From positions 2,356,001-2,420,000 of the forward strand of contig JAPNXP010000008.1 in assembly GCA_028753945.1 (NCBI GenBank): DNA of 64,000 nt, written 5' to 3'. The notes beneath the pieces are model-generated. The model made no database searches. It saw nothing but the letters and a program-made list of their open reading frames with translations, and was not told the DNA's origin. Positions 47,374-59,570 of this stretch are shown in pieces. The stretch is from Hexactinellida sp. DTS-2022. Taxonomy: Eukaryota > Porifera > Hexactinellida. Every line of letters begins with the position of its first letter. Positions within the stretch are counted from its first letter, which is position 1. A program made the translations under genes and the position numbers.

Positions 47374-48461
47374 GTTGTATGGGATTATTCCTGCATGCCA
47401 AATAGGAATGTAGATGAGTCTGTTGATCGCAGTTTGATGAATCTTTGTGCCAGCGATATCCCATTTGGTGGCAAAGTAATCGTTTTCGAGTTAAGTTTTG
47501 TCAGATACCTTCTGTAGTTATGCATGGGTGAGAGTCCAAGTGATATCTTCCTATCTGTACAGGTTCTATCTCTGGCGTTATGTTAAAGTAGTGAAACTAT
47601 CTATAAATATACGCCTCCAAACATTATTATCACAAGATGGCCTTGAAGTCAGTAAATTTCAAGTTTTTATAATTAAATTTATTAAAAGGTACAGATCATA
47701 ATCAAATGATTCACAAAGTTAGCAAATTTGTACTGCCAAGTGAATCCATTGCATATTTGGTTTAAGTTGGTTACTTCAGCCTGTTTATATAAATGGAAAT
47801 TATGATGATCTTGTTTATTATGTAAGCCAAAAGATTATTCTGTGTCCTAAGTATGAAACTGCTGATTTCTTAATTCATCTACTTCTTGGAGACTGTATGA
47901 TTTTCTTTAGCCCAGATTCTGTTGAAAATTCTGCTGCAATATTTTTCTAATCAGTTTTTAAATTCCATCACTCCTAACTGGTGTGCCTCATCATAGGCTA
48001 CTATTCTTGGATAAGTTTGCGACCGTATTTCTATTAAAATAGTCTTAATCGCTGGAGGGTCTCTGAAGTTAGTACTCGATTGATGATTAAAGCATTCTCA
48101 AACCGAGTATACAACACGAAGATCGGAACTGGTATACACAAACATAAGCGAGCATTTATATCCCGAATTATCTTCATTTCTTTACGGTTGTTATATTTAA
48201 ATCATTTTTTTGAATTATTGATTTAATCATGATTTAAAACAATGATATATATCAACCATCTGGAAAATAATTTACTTTCTGGTACTATTAATTATTACCT
48301 TTTAACGTTAATGACTTGCTGGGTAATGTAGGAATCAAGATATGCACTCATATTTAAATATAGCTGTGATTTGATTATAATAAAAAGATCCTATTTAAAT
48401 ACAAATATCCGATTTGTTTATTTTATCAAAACCATCGTATTTTTATCAACCCTGCTTCTTC

Positions 48462-49763
48462 CAGGCTTGTCAAAAGGTCAGGTCATGACCTGACCTGACC
48501 TGATCTGACCTTTGAGTGACCTGAACCTATTTTCTGAACGCCTTGACCTTACCTGACCTCACCTGACCTGACCTGGACCTAGTCTATCTTAGGGTCAACT
48601 CGGTTGGATTTATTTTTCAGATATATCAACGCCACTCTTCCCACAAAGCGCGTTAAATCCGCCATGCCATTTGACTCGCTTTGATTTCAGAATGGAGTGT
48701 ATTTTTGAATAAAATTACGTGCTTAAGTATTGATATCTCGCCCTTAAAGTCTCTCTACAAGCAAATTATGAGCGCATCGAAAAGAAATCCTGTGGGAAAT
48801 GCTGATGAATGCTACACCAATTTATAAATTGATGCTCTATATCACCCTGCGGGCCACATTTAGGTATAAATTGATGCTCTTTTGCACCCTGCGGGCCACA
48901 TTTTTGTATTTGAAGAACTCGGCGGGCCTCTCAATTATCCAAGTTAATTTACACTATTGGATCTAGATTGTTATTAATTGTGATTAGTATTATTTTTTAT
49001 TATTCAATATATAAATCATGCAAGAATAGGATGTTATTAGCTATAATTCTGAGCAGTGGCGTAAATTTGGGGCAGTCCTGCACCCCCATGATTTTCTGTT
49101 ACCATGCCAAGACGAAATGCTTGGTAGTGCCGCTTGTGCTAAGTTGTAGAATACCTTAATATAGAAGATTAACCCGAAGGAAATTTACCCGATTTGGAAC
49201 AAATTTTTTTCAAATACATGAAATTAACGCGATTGAGGGAGAACATTTTTTAATACATGAAATTAATGCGAATAATTTTTGATATTCAAGTTAACGTTAT
49301 CTGAATTAACGCTGTAAAACATTGGTTCTATCCACTACTAAACGTCTCTATTTGGTGTAAGTGGGTCTGTGCCATGTTGGCACCCCCATGACCAATCTCG
49401 AAGTCTACGCCCCTGATTCTGAGGTTCCACTGTACATATTACTCATTCTCATCTTGAGGCTCTGCGGGCCACACTGAGGTGTATCGCGGGCCGCATTTGT
49501 CCCGCGGGCCACATGTTGTCCAGCCCTGCTCTATATTGTATAAACCTAATTATTTACTAGTAGTGTATAAATATAATATAGTCGACCAGGACTAGTACCT
49601 GAAATTGACTTGAAATTACCTGAAATTGACATGAGAATGTGAAAGACCTGACCTGTATAATTTTTTTCCACCAAGACCTGACCTGACCTGACCTGACCGT
49701 AAATATTGTATATAAGACCTGACCTGACCTGACCCGGCAATGCGGGACCTTTTGACGACCCTA
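48462..49763. mobile_element. hAT-like element rich in GACCT repeats
   Basis: The left end is CAGGCTTGTCAAAAGGTC and the right end GACCTTTTGACGACCCTA, inverted to each other. Inside both ends are arrays of GACCT (48478-48590 and 49646-49735). Flanks are GCTTCTTC and GCTTTTGA, weakly alike. Helitron helicase reading frames lie directly on both sides, which supports the insertion. It contains the element at 49054-49415 and a lone hAT end (complement CAGGGCTGGACAACATG) at about 49528. Confidence 0.7.
49054..49415. mobile_element. hAT-type MITE, 362 bp, nested
   Basis: The ends are CAGTGGCGTAAATTTG and CGAAGTCTACGCCCCTG. An exact 8-bp duplication ATTCTGAG lies at 49046-49053 and 49416-49423. CACCCCCATGA is repeated near both ends. 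It lies inside the GACCT element, itself inside the Helitron gene, itself inside a DUF4139 intron. Confidence 0.9.
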
Positions 49764-49962
49764 GCTTTTGAGTCTGAAATTCCATTTATTCCGTGAGGGA
49801 GGCAGTTTCCCATATCCTATTGTATATATTGTATTTATATTAACAAAGGGCAATGTGAGATTTTGTTAACCGATGTTCTATATCTGCCATCTCCTGAAGC
49901 CATCTTTAGACATGCCCAACTCTATGTTGCATTGAGTAGAGTTAAAATCCATTGGGAGTAAA

Positions 49963-50866
49963 ATTCATGCTAGTACGGGGAAAAGATAAATCAAAATCTC
50001 GGGAATTTTGGATGTAGTCTATAGGAAAGTTTTTTGAATCCTGTTCTCAGATTGAACCAATCTAGGAAATAGATTAAATATGTTCATTTCCAATTTCCCA
50101 ATTGACATTGGTCTCTTATTTGCTTGAGGTTATTGCTTCTACAGAGAGTCTGTTCCAAATATTTATGACAGCAAACATAAAATCATTGAATTTAATTATT
50201 TTAATTACAATATTATTATTATCCCATTGGAAGTTAGAGATAAACTTAATTCCGATGAATTAATTGTACAGTGCAACCTTCTAAGTGGGGAGCATCGGAT
50301 TGGTAAAGTGATAGCTCCCCATTTCCCGGTTATGCTTTTCATTTGGATAAATATACTTACATATGTTCATACTAGTTATCATACCGTGCCCTATGTTATA
50401 TAAGGTAATACTACCACCTTGAACAATGGATTACTTAAATGCTGAAGTTTGTATTTACCATAAATATCAATACTGAAGTATTGTTTCTCGATTAATTAAA
50501 AGTAGTCCTCTAGCATACAATTCACATGGATAATTATCATTAATCACTTGATTGTTGAGTAAATATAGAATCTCGTCAGTATATTTAGGTACGAATGGAA
50601 AATTCCATAGTAAATACATGTATAGCTTACTTTAAGATGCTATGTTGAAATCAATTTTAGTTTTGCGAAATTCTTCTTTATTAGTGTTTCTCCAAAACTT
50701 CTTTAGATTCTACTTTAAGCAAAGTGAGAGAGACAAGAATACGGCGAGAAGTTCCTCTTAAAATTGTGTACGGTCCTCTTCAATTTTCTTAATTAAATTC
50801 CAAACTTACTTAAAAGTTCGGGTACATTAATAAATTCTATTTAAATCCTCCCCTATCTTACATATA
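49963..50866. other. Intron sequence; worn pogo-like end
   Basis: A TA-preceded CAGTGCAACCTTCTAAGTG at about 50270 resembles a pogo-type end with no partner. Nothing else was recognised. Confidence 0.45.
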
Positions 50867-51051
50867 CACTCAACTCCGCTTAATAGAGCCACCTCGGGAC
50901 CAGGTTGTTTTGACCCGATACAGCGGAGAAACCGATTAACCGAAAATATTGTAAGCCAAACTGTAATTCTGTCCTATAAATCCTGTGAATTTTTGACCCG
51001 ATTAAGCGGAGAATCTGATTAACCGGTGGAACTATTAAGTGGAGTTGACTG
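50867..51051. mobile_element. Pogo-like MITE, 185 bp
   Basis: The ends are CACTCAACTCCGCTTAATAG and, complemented, CAGTCAACTCCACTTAATAG. TA flanks both sides. The sister is at 37242-37435. Confidence 0.88.
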
Positions 51052-51983
51052 TAGTATCAAAACATAACCTCTATTAGATTCTTCCAATTAAAGATATTTT
51101 AAATCTGTAAGAAGAAACAAACAATCAGGACACATGAATTTATAATTGAGCTGCTTTCCTTCAATAGTCTACTGAATCCCTTTCTCTTATAAATACAAAG
51201 TACTGTTTAGCCGACAATGAATACAATAGATTTTAAGAGAGATGGCTCAGTAATGGCAATTGATTCAATGTCCCTAACCAAGGAGCAAACTATATGCCTG
51301 TAAATCAATCATAGAAACAACGTATTGGTTTGGTGAATTAGATAATGTTTTACAATTTCGTTTATAATGCTTACTCATATCCCAGGAAACTTTAATGAGT
51401 TGTAAATGGTCGAAAGTAGTTTCCAGCCAGCAGTTGAGGCAGTCTGAAAGGTTTTAACTAATATTCTAAATATCTCCCCACGATGGATAACTATACTAGG
51501 TTATAAATAGTACGTATTATTAAGGACTTAATAATTAAATCTTTAGGATATTCAAAGGTTTATCATGTCAGCAGTTATATTTAGCTGAATCTATATATTG
51601 TTCTGGATGTGTGGGTTTGTTTTCCAGAATTAATTTGTATACTCGGTAATTTTTGTAAGGCGAAAACGAACTATTGGTTTTTGAATATTCGAATTTTTAC
51701 CCAAAAATTTGACTAAATATTATGGTTGAATTCGAGGGTTCGTAGGTATGGATTAGCTAGACTTCATTAATTTATATAAATATACTGCATAATAGGAACC
51801 ATTTCTAGGTTGCAATTTGATTGAGTGGAATAAATTAATCTACTCTGCATTTGTCTATTCTATTGCTTGTTCTTCTTTTAGTATTATTTTTAATTGGGCT
51901 ATCCTTATGGGGCAGCTGAAATTTGTTGAACTAACATTCTTATCGAGGGAACTTTATGAGGAATACATTTAATACACCACATA
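51052..51983. other. Intron sequence without recognisable features
   Basis: AT-rich; nothing supported. Confidence 0.5.
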
Positions 51984-52167
51984 CAGTGGAACCTCGTTTA
52001 TACGAACACCAACGGACGTTAAAAATTTGTTCGCTTTATCCGGAGTTCGAATTAACCGGAGTAATACCCATTGAATAGCCATTGTAGGGACCTGATTTTG
52101 TGGAACTGTTTGTTCGTCTTATCCGGAAATTCGTATTAAATGTGTTCGTACTAACGAGGCTCTACTG
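51984..52167. mobile_element. Pogo-like MITE, 184 bp
   Basis: The left end is CAGTGGAACCTCGTTTATAC and the right end CTAACGAGGCTCTACTG. TA lies at 51982-51983 and 52168-52169. TTCGNNTTATCCGGA motifs recur inside. Confidence 0.9.
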
Positions 52168-52441
52168 TAGTTGTATAATTCTATATTATTAGTTTCAAGG
52201 CGTAGTAAGGCTGCGCAGCTGCAATCAATTGAGGTGCCGACACGCCGAACCGACGCTTAGCATACCGAGACCGAAGGGTTCGTATCTATAAGATATATAA
52301 CTTTTCATAACTATTATATATGACTGTTATAAATATATTTACTGTTGCAAGGCCACAATTATTTGATTTACAGAGTATATTCTACGTAATTGGTTTGCAT
52401 TCAGATCTCTTTATTCATGAAGTAGCAAGACTTCGAGGACC

Positions 52442-52851
52442 AAGGGTGGGGTTGGCTAACCGATCTGAGGCAACGGTTTCAATTCGATTACTCGCCACGG
52501 TTAACCGGTTAACCGCCCATCCTACTCAATACAATAAATCCTTTATACAAATTTGATTATACTACAGAATAAGACTCAGGTGTATAAAGTATAACTGCAT
52601 AAGTATATTAACCTATACATTTCGTGCTTTAGGCAAATTTAAATCAATGTTGTCCAATTAAAATTTATTATGTGGTGATGAGAAATGGATTTAGGACTAC
52701 ATACTCTGATAAAATTCAAAATTTTTATACTTTATACATTAATTTCCCAATAACTCTACTGTTGTTCAACAGACCGGCTAACTGGTTAATAAAATCTCTA
52801 ACCGTTATCCGATGTCAGCAACGGTTAACCGGTTAACCGAAACCAGCCTTG
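52442..52851. mobile_element. hAT-like MITE with GGTTAACCGG palindromes
   Basis: The left end is AAGGGTGGGGTTGGCTAACC and the right end GGTTAACCGAAACCAGCCTTG-like. The duplication CGAGGACC lies at 52434-52441 and 52852-52859 (exact). The ends differ by one base, so an ambiguity of one base remains. The open frames here are not genes. Confidence 0.8.
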
Positions 52852-53100
52852 CGAGGACCTACTTTTCAACGTTTTCGATTGGTGTGCTGAATCCGAGAAG
52901 AATTTATTATTTGGGATTTACGTACTGGGTACTTTTTAATTGTGGTGATATAACATTTGGGAGGGGGTCTCTTTTTTCGAGGAATCTTTGGGTAATATTA
53001 AGAGATTATCCCATATTTTGTTACTAACTGCAATTGAGCACACTGTTGATTTTGTTAAAATGGATATGTATTGCCTTTACGTGTATGCTCCTTTCTTTAG

Positions 53101-53504
53101 GGACGGAAACTTGGATCAAAACGACCTTGTACAAGTAGATTTACACCAATCTGATGCTAATGTAGTATTTACACACACATTTATGGCATCACACCCGACA
53201 AGTATTCCTTCAAATAATACTGAGCACAAATTATCACTTGCTCTAATAAAGGTTATACCTGATTTTCAGCATATTTCTCAACCTGAAATGAACTCTAATG
53301 TCTATTTAAGGGCTAATGTTACAAATTCTAGCGAATTTCCTCTTTTGGCAGGATATTGTTCAGTTTTTTTAGATGGTAATTTTTTATCAAAAACAAATCT
53401 GTCAAACGTTTCTCCTCAAGAACCATTTTTTCTCTCTCTGGGAGCAGATAGTCGCGTTAAAGTTTTCTATTTTACAGGCCACAAACATCGTAAACGTCAA
53501 CAAG
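53101..53504 (+). CDS. DUF4139-family protein, third recognised exon
   Basis: The exon follows the acceptor GCTCCTTTCTTTAG and completes the Leu codon of the previous exon. It encodes VVFTHTFMASHPTSIPSNNT, then EHKLSLALIKVIPDFQH, then NSSEFPLLAGYCSVFLDGNF and VSPQEPFFLSLGADSRVKV, ending in a basic HKHRKRQQ stretch before a GTAATA donor. These blocks match the family pattern IPSDxxxHKV, LLAGxxxVFLDxxF and SLGxDxxVxV in the C-terminal half of DUF4139. The family continues after the basic stretch, so at least one more exon is expected; I could not find it before 64000. The open frame start at 52988 is upstream of the acceptor and is not the real start. Confidence 0.88.
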
Positions 53505-53786
53505 GTAATATTTGCACTATTGAACTTTTCGGAATTTTACCTACTTGAGTTAATAGATTTTAAACAAATATGTAATTGTTATATTGTTAATCTGCAGACG
53601 CATCAAATGATTGACTCTTAGAGTTTGCAATTGACCGACTTTTCTAATGTTTGCAATTCAACGACTTTATAAGGTTTGCAATTCATCGGTTTAGGGTTTG
53701 TAAATAACAATATAATTTTCGCTTTTGTATTGACAGTAACCTTAGATAGTGTAAGTATATGTTCATTATACTTTAATTCCTATAAA

Positions 53787-53985
53787 CACTTCCCTTGCAA
53801 AAGTATTCGTACTCCATCAACATTCCATATAAAATAGTAATATTGTTAGTCTATAATTATGTGCTTTGTATACGAAATACTTAGATGGGATATTGCAATT
53901 TGGATTTCATATTCGTATTCTGCGCATTCGAAAAACACATAGCAGAAGCTTTATCCTCTATGAGCGACTACTTGGTTTAAAATTA
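53787..53985. repeat. Tc1/mariner-like terminal repeat, copy 2
   Basis: CACTTCCCTTGCAAAAGTAT and TATTCGTATTCTGCGCATTC match the copy at 39330-39540. No transposase was found. Confidence 0.5.
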
Positions 53986-54215
53986 TCATCGAATGCTACT
54001 GTGTGCCACTTATTCCCATCTTATAGCATATTGGCAATTGGAAGAAGTGGTACATGGTTCACTGACACCGGATGATAATTTTATAACTCATTAAAATGTA
54101 ATGGAGTTGAAAGCTTCATCAATGGTTAATTCGGTGGGGTAGAATACGATTCTGAAACCAAAGTGGCGACATCTCATAGAATGTGCATACATTAGCGCTA
54201 AATATTTGACTATAT

Positions 54216-55485
54216 AGTAGGGCTTAAACGAATATACCGAATTTTCGAATGTTCGTTCGAAATGATTTTACGAATATTTGTTCGTTTCCTAACGAATATT
54301 CTTTTCTAAGCGAATATTCGTTTGAATGAATATTAGAATGATACGGATATTAATTGACTACTTTTGGACAATAACATGACTTTTGTTTAGCTTGTAGTCA
54401 TCGAAAATATAGATTTCTACCTAAACTTGCTGATTGTTAGCTAACTTGTGTCCAATACACTTTGTAACTATTATTAAACCATTGTTAATTAACAAGCCCT
54501 ATTTTTCAATGTGTTTTGTGTAGAGCTGTATCGGATTAGAGATTCTCAACTCCGGCCGGACCCGGATATCCGATGCTCAATTATCTGGTTATCCGGCTAA
54601 AAATGTATTTGACAAATGATATCATAATATCACATCAAGAACAAGTTCTGCTTATTCTTGATTAATTTGTACATATACTAAGCTTGAGTTTTTTTAGGGA
54701 GGCTTTTAAAATACTTTATGTGAGTCCACAATTGATACAGTATATGAATATACTTTTAATCGCATTCACTTTTGGAAAATATGATCTTTTCAATAACATA
54801 TTCATTTTCGATTGCTATATATTTTTGTCATCGCTTTTTCCTATTAGCTTGAAACGTTGCATTTTTATCAATCTAAGCATGAGTTAAATTTGGCATTTTT
54901 CTCACTATCTAAGAACGATTCTTTCAGAGCACTCTTTAATGTATGTGATGCCAATACATATATCACGTGGTAAAAATCCTGAAATATATAGCACGTCACC
55001 ATAGTGGAACCAGATAAAAACATTCACATCCAGAAATTTACAAATAAAAATAAAAATGAAATCCTCTTGTAGAAATTCACAACAAGGTGATCATAGTATT
55101 TTCAATCAACTAGTTCTGCTATTCACATTATTTAAATTCTACTCCAAGAATATCTATACAAGAAAACCTGTACCAGACATTAGAACGACAGAAGAAATGG
55201 AGAGTTAATGACCCTAGAGCTATGGAAATTCACTTTATATTCGGAGTGATTGTTATTCTTTAATTCATACACAAATACAATTGGGACCGTTATTCGGCCG
55301 GATAGTTGTTCATATCCGGTAACTGGCCGGATACAGACGGATACCGGATTATAACCGGATATCCGGTACAGCCCTAGTTTTGTGTGTTAAAAAATGATTA
55401 AAAAATGATTTAATGTCATCCAAGGAACGAATATTCAAATATTCGGTTCGTTCCTTACATTTCGAATATTCGTTTCAGCCCTACT
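54216..55485. mobile_element. hAT-like element with GAATATTCG ends
   Basis: The left end is AGTAGGGCTTAAACGAATA and the right end CGTTTCAGCCCTACT. The duplication is GACTATAT (54208-54215) and TACTATAT (55486-55493), 7 of 8. TTCGAATATTCG-type palindromes fill both ends. It contains 54522-55377. Confidence 0.75.
54522..55377. mobile_element. hAT-like element with CCGGATATCCGG motifs, nested
   Basis: The left end is AGAGCTGTATCGGAT and the right end CCGGTACAGCCCTAG. An exact 8-bp duplication TTTTGTGT lies at 54514-54521 and 55378-55385. CCGGATA motifs recur in the terminal regions. No transposase frame was seen in its 856 bp. Confidence 0.82.
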
Positions 55486-56348
55486 TACTATATAGTACTA
55501 TTTTCTTAAGTTTACCTCCTAAATTCAAAGTGATTAAAACGCGGCGAGATCTAGACAGTGGCACACCACCTGAAAGCAGGCCATTTTTCTTATGTCAAAA
55601 ATCATTTTAATTTAATGCTAAACTGAAAGCGCAATATGCTATTACTTCAAAAATATAAAAATAACTCGAATACCTCACTTCATTTAACCATAATTGGAAT
55701 TCGTCTATTGTGACTATACAAATTGTTCAGAAAGAATTATTCAAAACCACAAATGAACAGTGTGTATCATCACTCTTAATTCTTAAAATATATATAACAT
55801 GTGTCATGTACATTCTATCGACTTCTTTTTGTACCTATTATATACGAATTTCATAACACAATGAGTATTTAACCGTAGTACTAATAACACATAAAATAAT
55901 CACGTTCAATAACTAGCTAAATTTAGTATTAGATATTCATCCTTTAGTTGACTACAAAGCATCAAAACTTTATCTGTCGCGTTCTGTCAAGTTTTCTCAT
56001 ACGAAAGCATTTTAAATTCTCTATTTAATAAAGCCAGTTCTCATTTCCCGAAATTTCCCGATAACTTCGTTTAGTTACCTCGAACTTACTGGGTCACTGG
56101 AAAATTTTTATAAATTCCAATTTTGATGTTGGTTTATGTAAACATTGTGGTTGGTTAGCTGGTTGGAGAGCTGAATTTTGAAAAGGCGGCTTTCGTGTTT
56201 TAATTATTAGTTTTCGATATTTTCTATTGGAATAATCTTGAGTAATTGATTTTAAATATATCTAACAAGCTATTAAGTGTGCAGACCAACTTTTGTCCTA
56301 AATATGGACCAAATGATTGCCGATATAACAAAAAATCATATAATTTAT
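55486..56348. other. No recognisable feature
   Basis: AT-rich; no frame or repeat supported. Confidence 0.5.
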
Positions 56349-56840
56349 TCAAAATTTAGTAGGTAAATAACGCGTTTCGCTTTCTAAGTCGCTTCGCGGC
56401 ATGTGTGGATTATCTAACTTCTTACACTGATTATATTGCGTAAATAGGCCTAAATAGTCAAATTTAACAATGTGAAATTTTGTGATTACGTCATAATGCG
56501 ATAATGAGCAAGCATAATGGAAATCTGGTGTGACCAACGTGTCCGCATCATTAATGTTATCTTCTATTAAATTTTCAGAGTTTATCTCGTTGAGGGTGCG
56601 AATTATGCGCGATCAAATGAATTTCCAAAAATTTGTATTATCATGATGACGTAGTAATTTTATAATGAATAAGCATATTCGTGATTTTTGGTGAGGAATA
56701 TGTGGGCACTATTAGTATACATAATGTCTATTAATTTTGAAATGTGAGTTTTTGAGCAATTAGGTGGATCTTAACACTTTCAAAAATGTGACAATTACGT
56801 CTTAACTTTCACATCTGAAGTTAAAAAAAATCTAATTTCA
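56349..56840 (+). repeat. Family X, degraded copy
   Basis: It has CGCGTTTCGCTTTCTAAGTC, AATTTAACAATGTGAAATTT and GTGTCCGCATCATTAATGTT as in 43855-44392. The part after about 56620 is strongly diverged, with a second weaker copy of the body (ATGACGTAGTAATTTTATAA). Confidence 0.55.
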
Positions 56841-56949
56841 CCAATGGATTCTATAAATTCGATTTCCCATAGTTAAATGATATAGTTTAATGCGCTATCT
56901 TACAACTAAATAGCTACTTCCAGGATTTGACCATTTCGTGCCACTTTGG

Positions 56950-57660
56950 ATTAACAATGTCTACTGCGAGGTAGTTGGATTTTTGTTGGCAATAGGAATA
57001 GATTTCATTACGTGTTTAAAAGAAGCGATAATCGTATCATGATTTTCGGAAATAACTGCCCGAGCTGAGAAATGTGATTCATTCAAAACTTCAAGGCAAT
57101 TGAGAATGGAATCACTCACATTATTCGAAGTTTGTTTAACGGTAGGTATGGATTTTAATACATATGAAATTAACTTCGTATTAGAAACGATCATGAAACA
57201 GAGTATACTCTTGTACATCAACAAATCCTTGTCACATCCGATTTTGTCCTACCATTATATTGTAGCTGCTGCTGAAGGTGCATTTCGTTAAGGAGAAATT
57301 CTACGTCATCCGCTTTAAGGCCTTCTTCTCTAAGCTTGGACATAGATTTTCCACTATCAACAGATTTTGACTTGAGATCACGCAATAATCTTTTACTTGG
57401 AAAGTATTAAATTGATTGAGAAACTTTTAAGATGCATGTGATGTATAACGTAATTTATGTGCAAACCGAAGTGTTTGAGGTGAGTACTTGGGCTTTCCTT
57501 TTACACAATAATAACTTAGCTTGAGTAACTCTTTTATGACATCAGGTGATAACTTAGCACTACTAACTGAGTTTCTCATATAGTTTGGCAAGTTATCAAG
57601 CATATTAAGAGATGTGATCTTAGAACCCTTAGAACTGGAGATATAGTCAAGTCGACACTA
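56950..57660 (-). pseudogene. P-element transposase fragment (copy P5)
   Basis: Read on the - strand: SKITSLNMLDNLPNYMRNSV with SPDVIKELLKLSYYC; then GKPKYSPQTLRFAHKLRYTS (linker region; compare the SARKLDM segment of P1); then KSMSKLREEGLKADDVEFLL with NEMHLQQQLQYNG; and finally VLKSIPTVKQTSNNVSD with FSARAVISENHDTIIASFKH, which equals the DADFQLGSVISDNH segment of P2. Several frame changes occur, and the fragment ends before the VHLxxxIRNNW block. It has neither a THAP domain nor a C-terminus. Confidence 0.75.
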
Positions 57661-58313
57661 ACGTCAATGCATTATTTTAAATGTGTCCAATTTCAATTGT
57701 TAGCAGTATAGGAATGGTTTGAAAATGCCCAGATAACCTCTCACAGATTGCATCACTTGATCCACAGGACTTATATTTAGTTGGAATTAGTTTTCGGTTT
57801 ATAGAAGAGTCCAGATTAGTGAATACGCTGCCAATATTTCCTATCATAGTCGTGGTGTTAAAGATGTTGGTGCAGTGGTGACATTTGAAGTTGGTATGTA
57901 TCTGTCGTTGCATAGGTCTTCTGCTCTTATGAAATTCTGCCTTCTGAGCCAAAGAAATTGTATGATTGCATCAAACCAGTTGAATCATATTGAAATTCCA
58001 GCCCGAGTTGTTTGGCAATATATTCTCGCAGTTCTTCGAATTTATTACTAGCAGCCAGTTTGAACAGATGGTAGAATTTGGTGTCAGTTGGTGAGGTTCG
58101 GATTAAGTTCGGGTGTTTGCTTTGTAGAACTTATGATGGCTAGGATGTTGTCCACTGAGCAGGTATTGGATTGCATGATGTCATTGTCCGCTCTCCCCCA
58201 CATAGGATATGCTATCGGTAGTGATGCAATATGTGTGATGGTTTTCAGATGGTTCGATGGTAATGGATTGGTCTCGATGGTAATTATCTCTTCTATTTGA
58301 TGCTTAGGTGATA
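57661..58313. other. No supported gene
   Basis: A - strand frame at 57677-57952 (with KCHHCTN) could be more of the P5 element, but it shows no known block. Confidence 0.4.
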
Positions 58314-59104
58314 CATGACCTACTTAATATACGGCTATATATGTCGCCGAGAAGGCCATAAAGCAAAGAGGCCAGTTTCTAATTTTCAAAATGGAGAATT
58401 GATCTTTATTCGAATAATTAGCAATGATAGAGCTGAAAAGTGTATTAAAATTATATAGGAATATGGTATCCAGGTATACATAGCACCCTCCAGAATTGTG
58501 ATATGTCATCATCTGATGACGTTATGGTTATTTTGGTTGCGAATTATCTTGTTTTTCTAGCATACTTTTAACATAGTTAAACGGGATATAAATGTTCAAA
58601 ATCGCAACATGGTTATACCCAGAAGTAGTAGAATAAAATATTTCGAAATTATAAATGGAATGTTGACACATTCCTCGGTTGCCATGGAAAATGTATATTT
58701 CCTAAAATGTGCCATAACTCAAAAACTATGAATGTTATGTAAACTAGACTGGTATTTATCTGTCCGGAATAGGTAACTTCCTATTCATCGATAATACATT
58801 TTATATGCCTAACTTCAATATTTTTTGAGATAGTGAGTCATTACCTAATAATGAATTAAGTGTTAATTATCTCACTATCTCAAAAAAAACACCATAACGT
58901 CATCAGATGATGACATATCACAATTCTGGAGGGTGCTATGTATACCTGGATACCATATTCCTATATAGTTATAATACACTTTTCAGCTTATCATTACTAA
59001 TTTTTCGAATAAAGATCAATTCTCCATTTTGAAAATTAGAAACTGGCCACTTTGCTTTATGGCCTTCTCGGCGACATATATAGCCGTATATTAAGTAGGC
59101 CATG
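58314..59104. mobile_element. Foldback element (family FB-A), 791 bp with duplication
   Basis: The ends CATGACCTACTTAATATACG and its near-perfect complement are flanked by GGTGATA (58307-58313 and 59105-59111), a 7-8 bp duplication. The arms include GTCGCCGAGAAGGCCATAAA at the outside and TCGGTTGCCATGG further in. The inner sequence is shared with the copies at 23.84 and 34.97 kb. There is no protein frame. Confidence 0.83.
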
Positions 59105-59570
59105 GGTGATATTATTAACTGAACTACAACAGGTAACAGAACTGCGAGCGGAAAATCATAGTCTTTTCTAATTTGTATTGGATCGATACAGGAATGGCTA
59201 TTGCGATATTCGTTGTACCAATTAGCGGTAGCGATAGCGATCGATTCTTTGGTCGTAAAATCTAGTTCAGTCGATGGATGGTTATCGTATAGTGATTTAG
59301 TGATGTTAGTGATTCATCTTTGGTGGCGTCGTTTTATGTAGTGGGGTTAGATAGGCACGGTTATTAAGGGCTGTTAATACTTGAGGTTTTATTGTGGTTA
59401 GTGTAGCATCAATACTTTCTTCTGTTCCTAGTTGTTCAGGGATTTCATAGATTTCTACAGCTGCTCCTAAAGTCAGGGTCTCCTCAAATGGTTCTAAATG
59501 AATTCAAATAAAGTGTGTTAAAATTTAGGATTAAACTAGTTCGAATAGTTTGTAGAAATATCATGACCAG

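Larger units (their letters stand above)
47164..49962 (+). pseudogene. Helitron helicase (PIF1-like) pseudogene, interrupted
   Basis: C-terminal half of a Helitron PIF1-type helicase. The Walker B region (HVVWD) is cut by the MITE 47183-47373 and resumes as DYSCMPNRNVDESVDRSLMN, then SDIPFGGKVIVFE (47.4 kb; normally PFGGKxVVxGGDFRQ). Next come YVKVVKLSINIRLQT (47.6 kb), GNYDDLVYYVSQKIILCPKY with FFSPDSVEN (47.8-47.9 kb), GVPHHRLLFLDKFATVFLL (48.0 kb) and TRLMIKAFSNRVYNTKIGTG with HKHKRAFISRI (48.1-48.2 kb). After an inserted hAT-like element, GRQFPI, INKGQCEILLTDVLYLPSP and HAQLYVALSRVK (49.78-49.95 kb) give the last helicase motifs. The Rep endonuclease and Helitron ends are not seen. Frameshifts and insertions make it inactive. 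Confidence 0.83.

Noticed and set aside
52988..53100. Upstream extension of the DUF4139 frame to an ATG at 52988
   Set aside because: A strong acceptor at 53086-53100 and exact phase agreement with the 40482-40674 exon show that coding starts at 53101.
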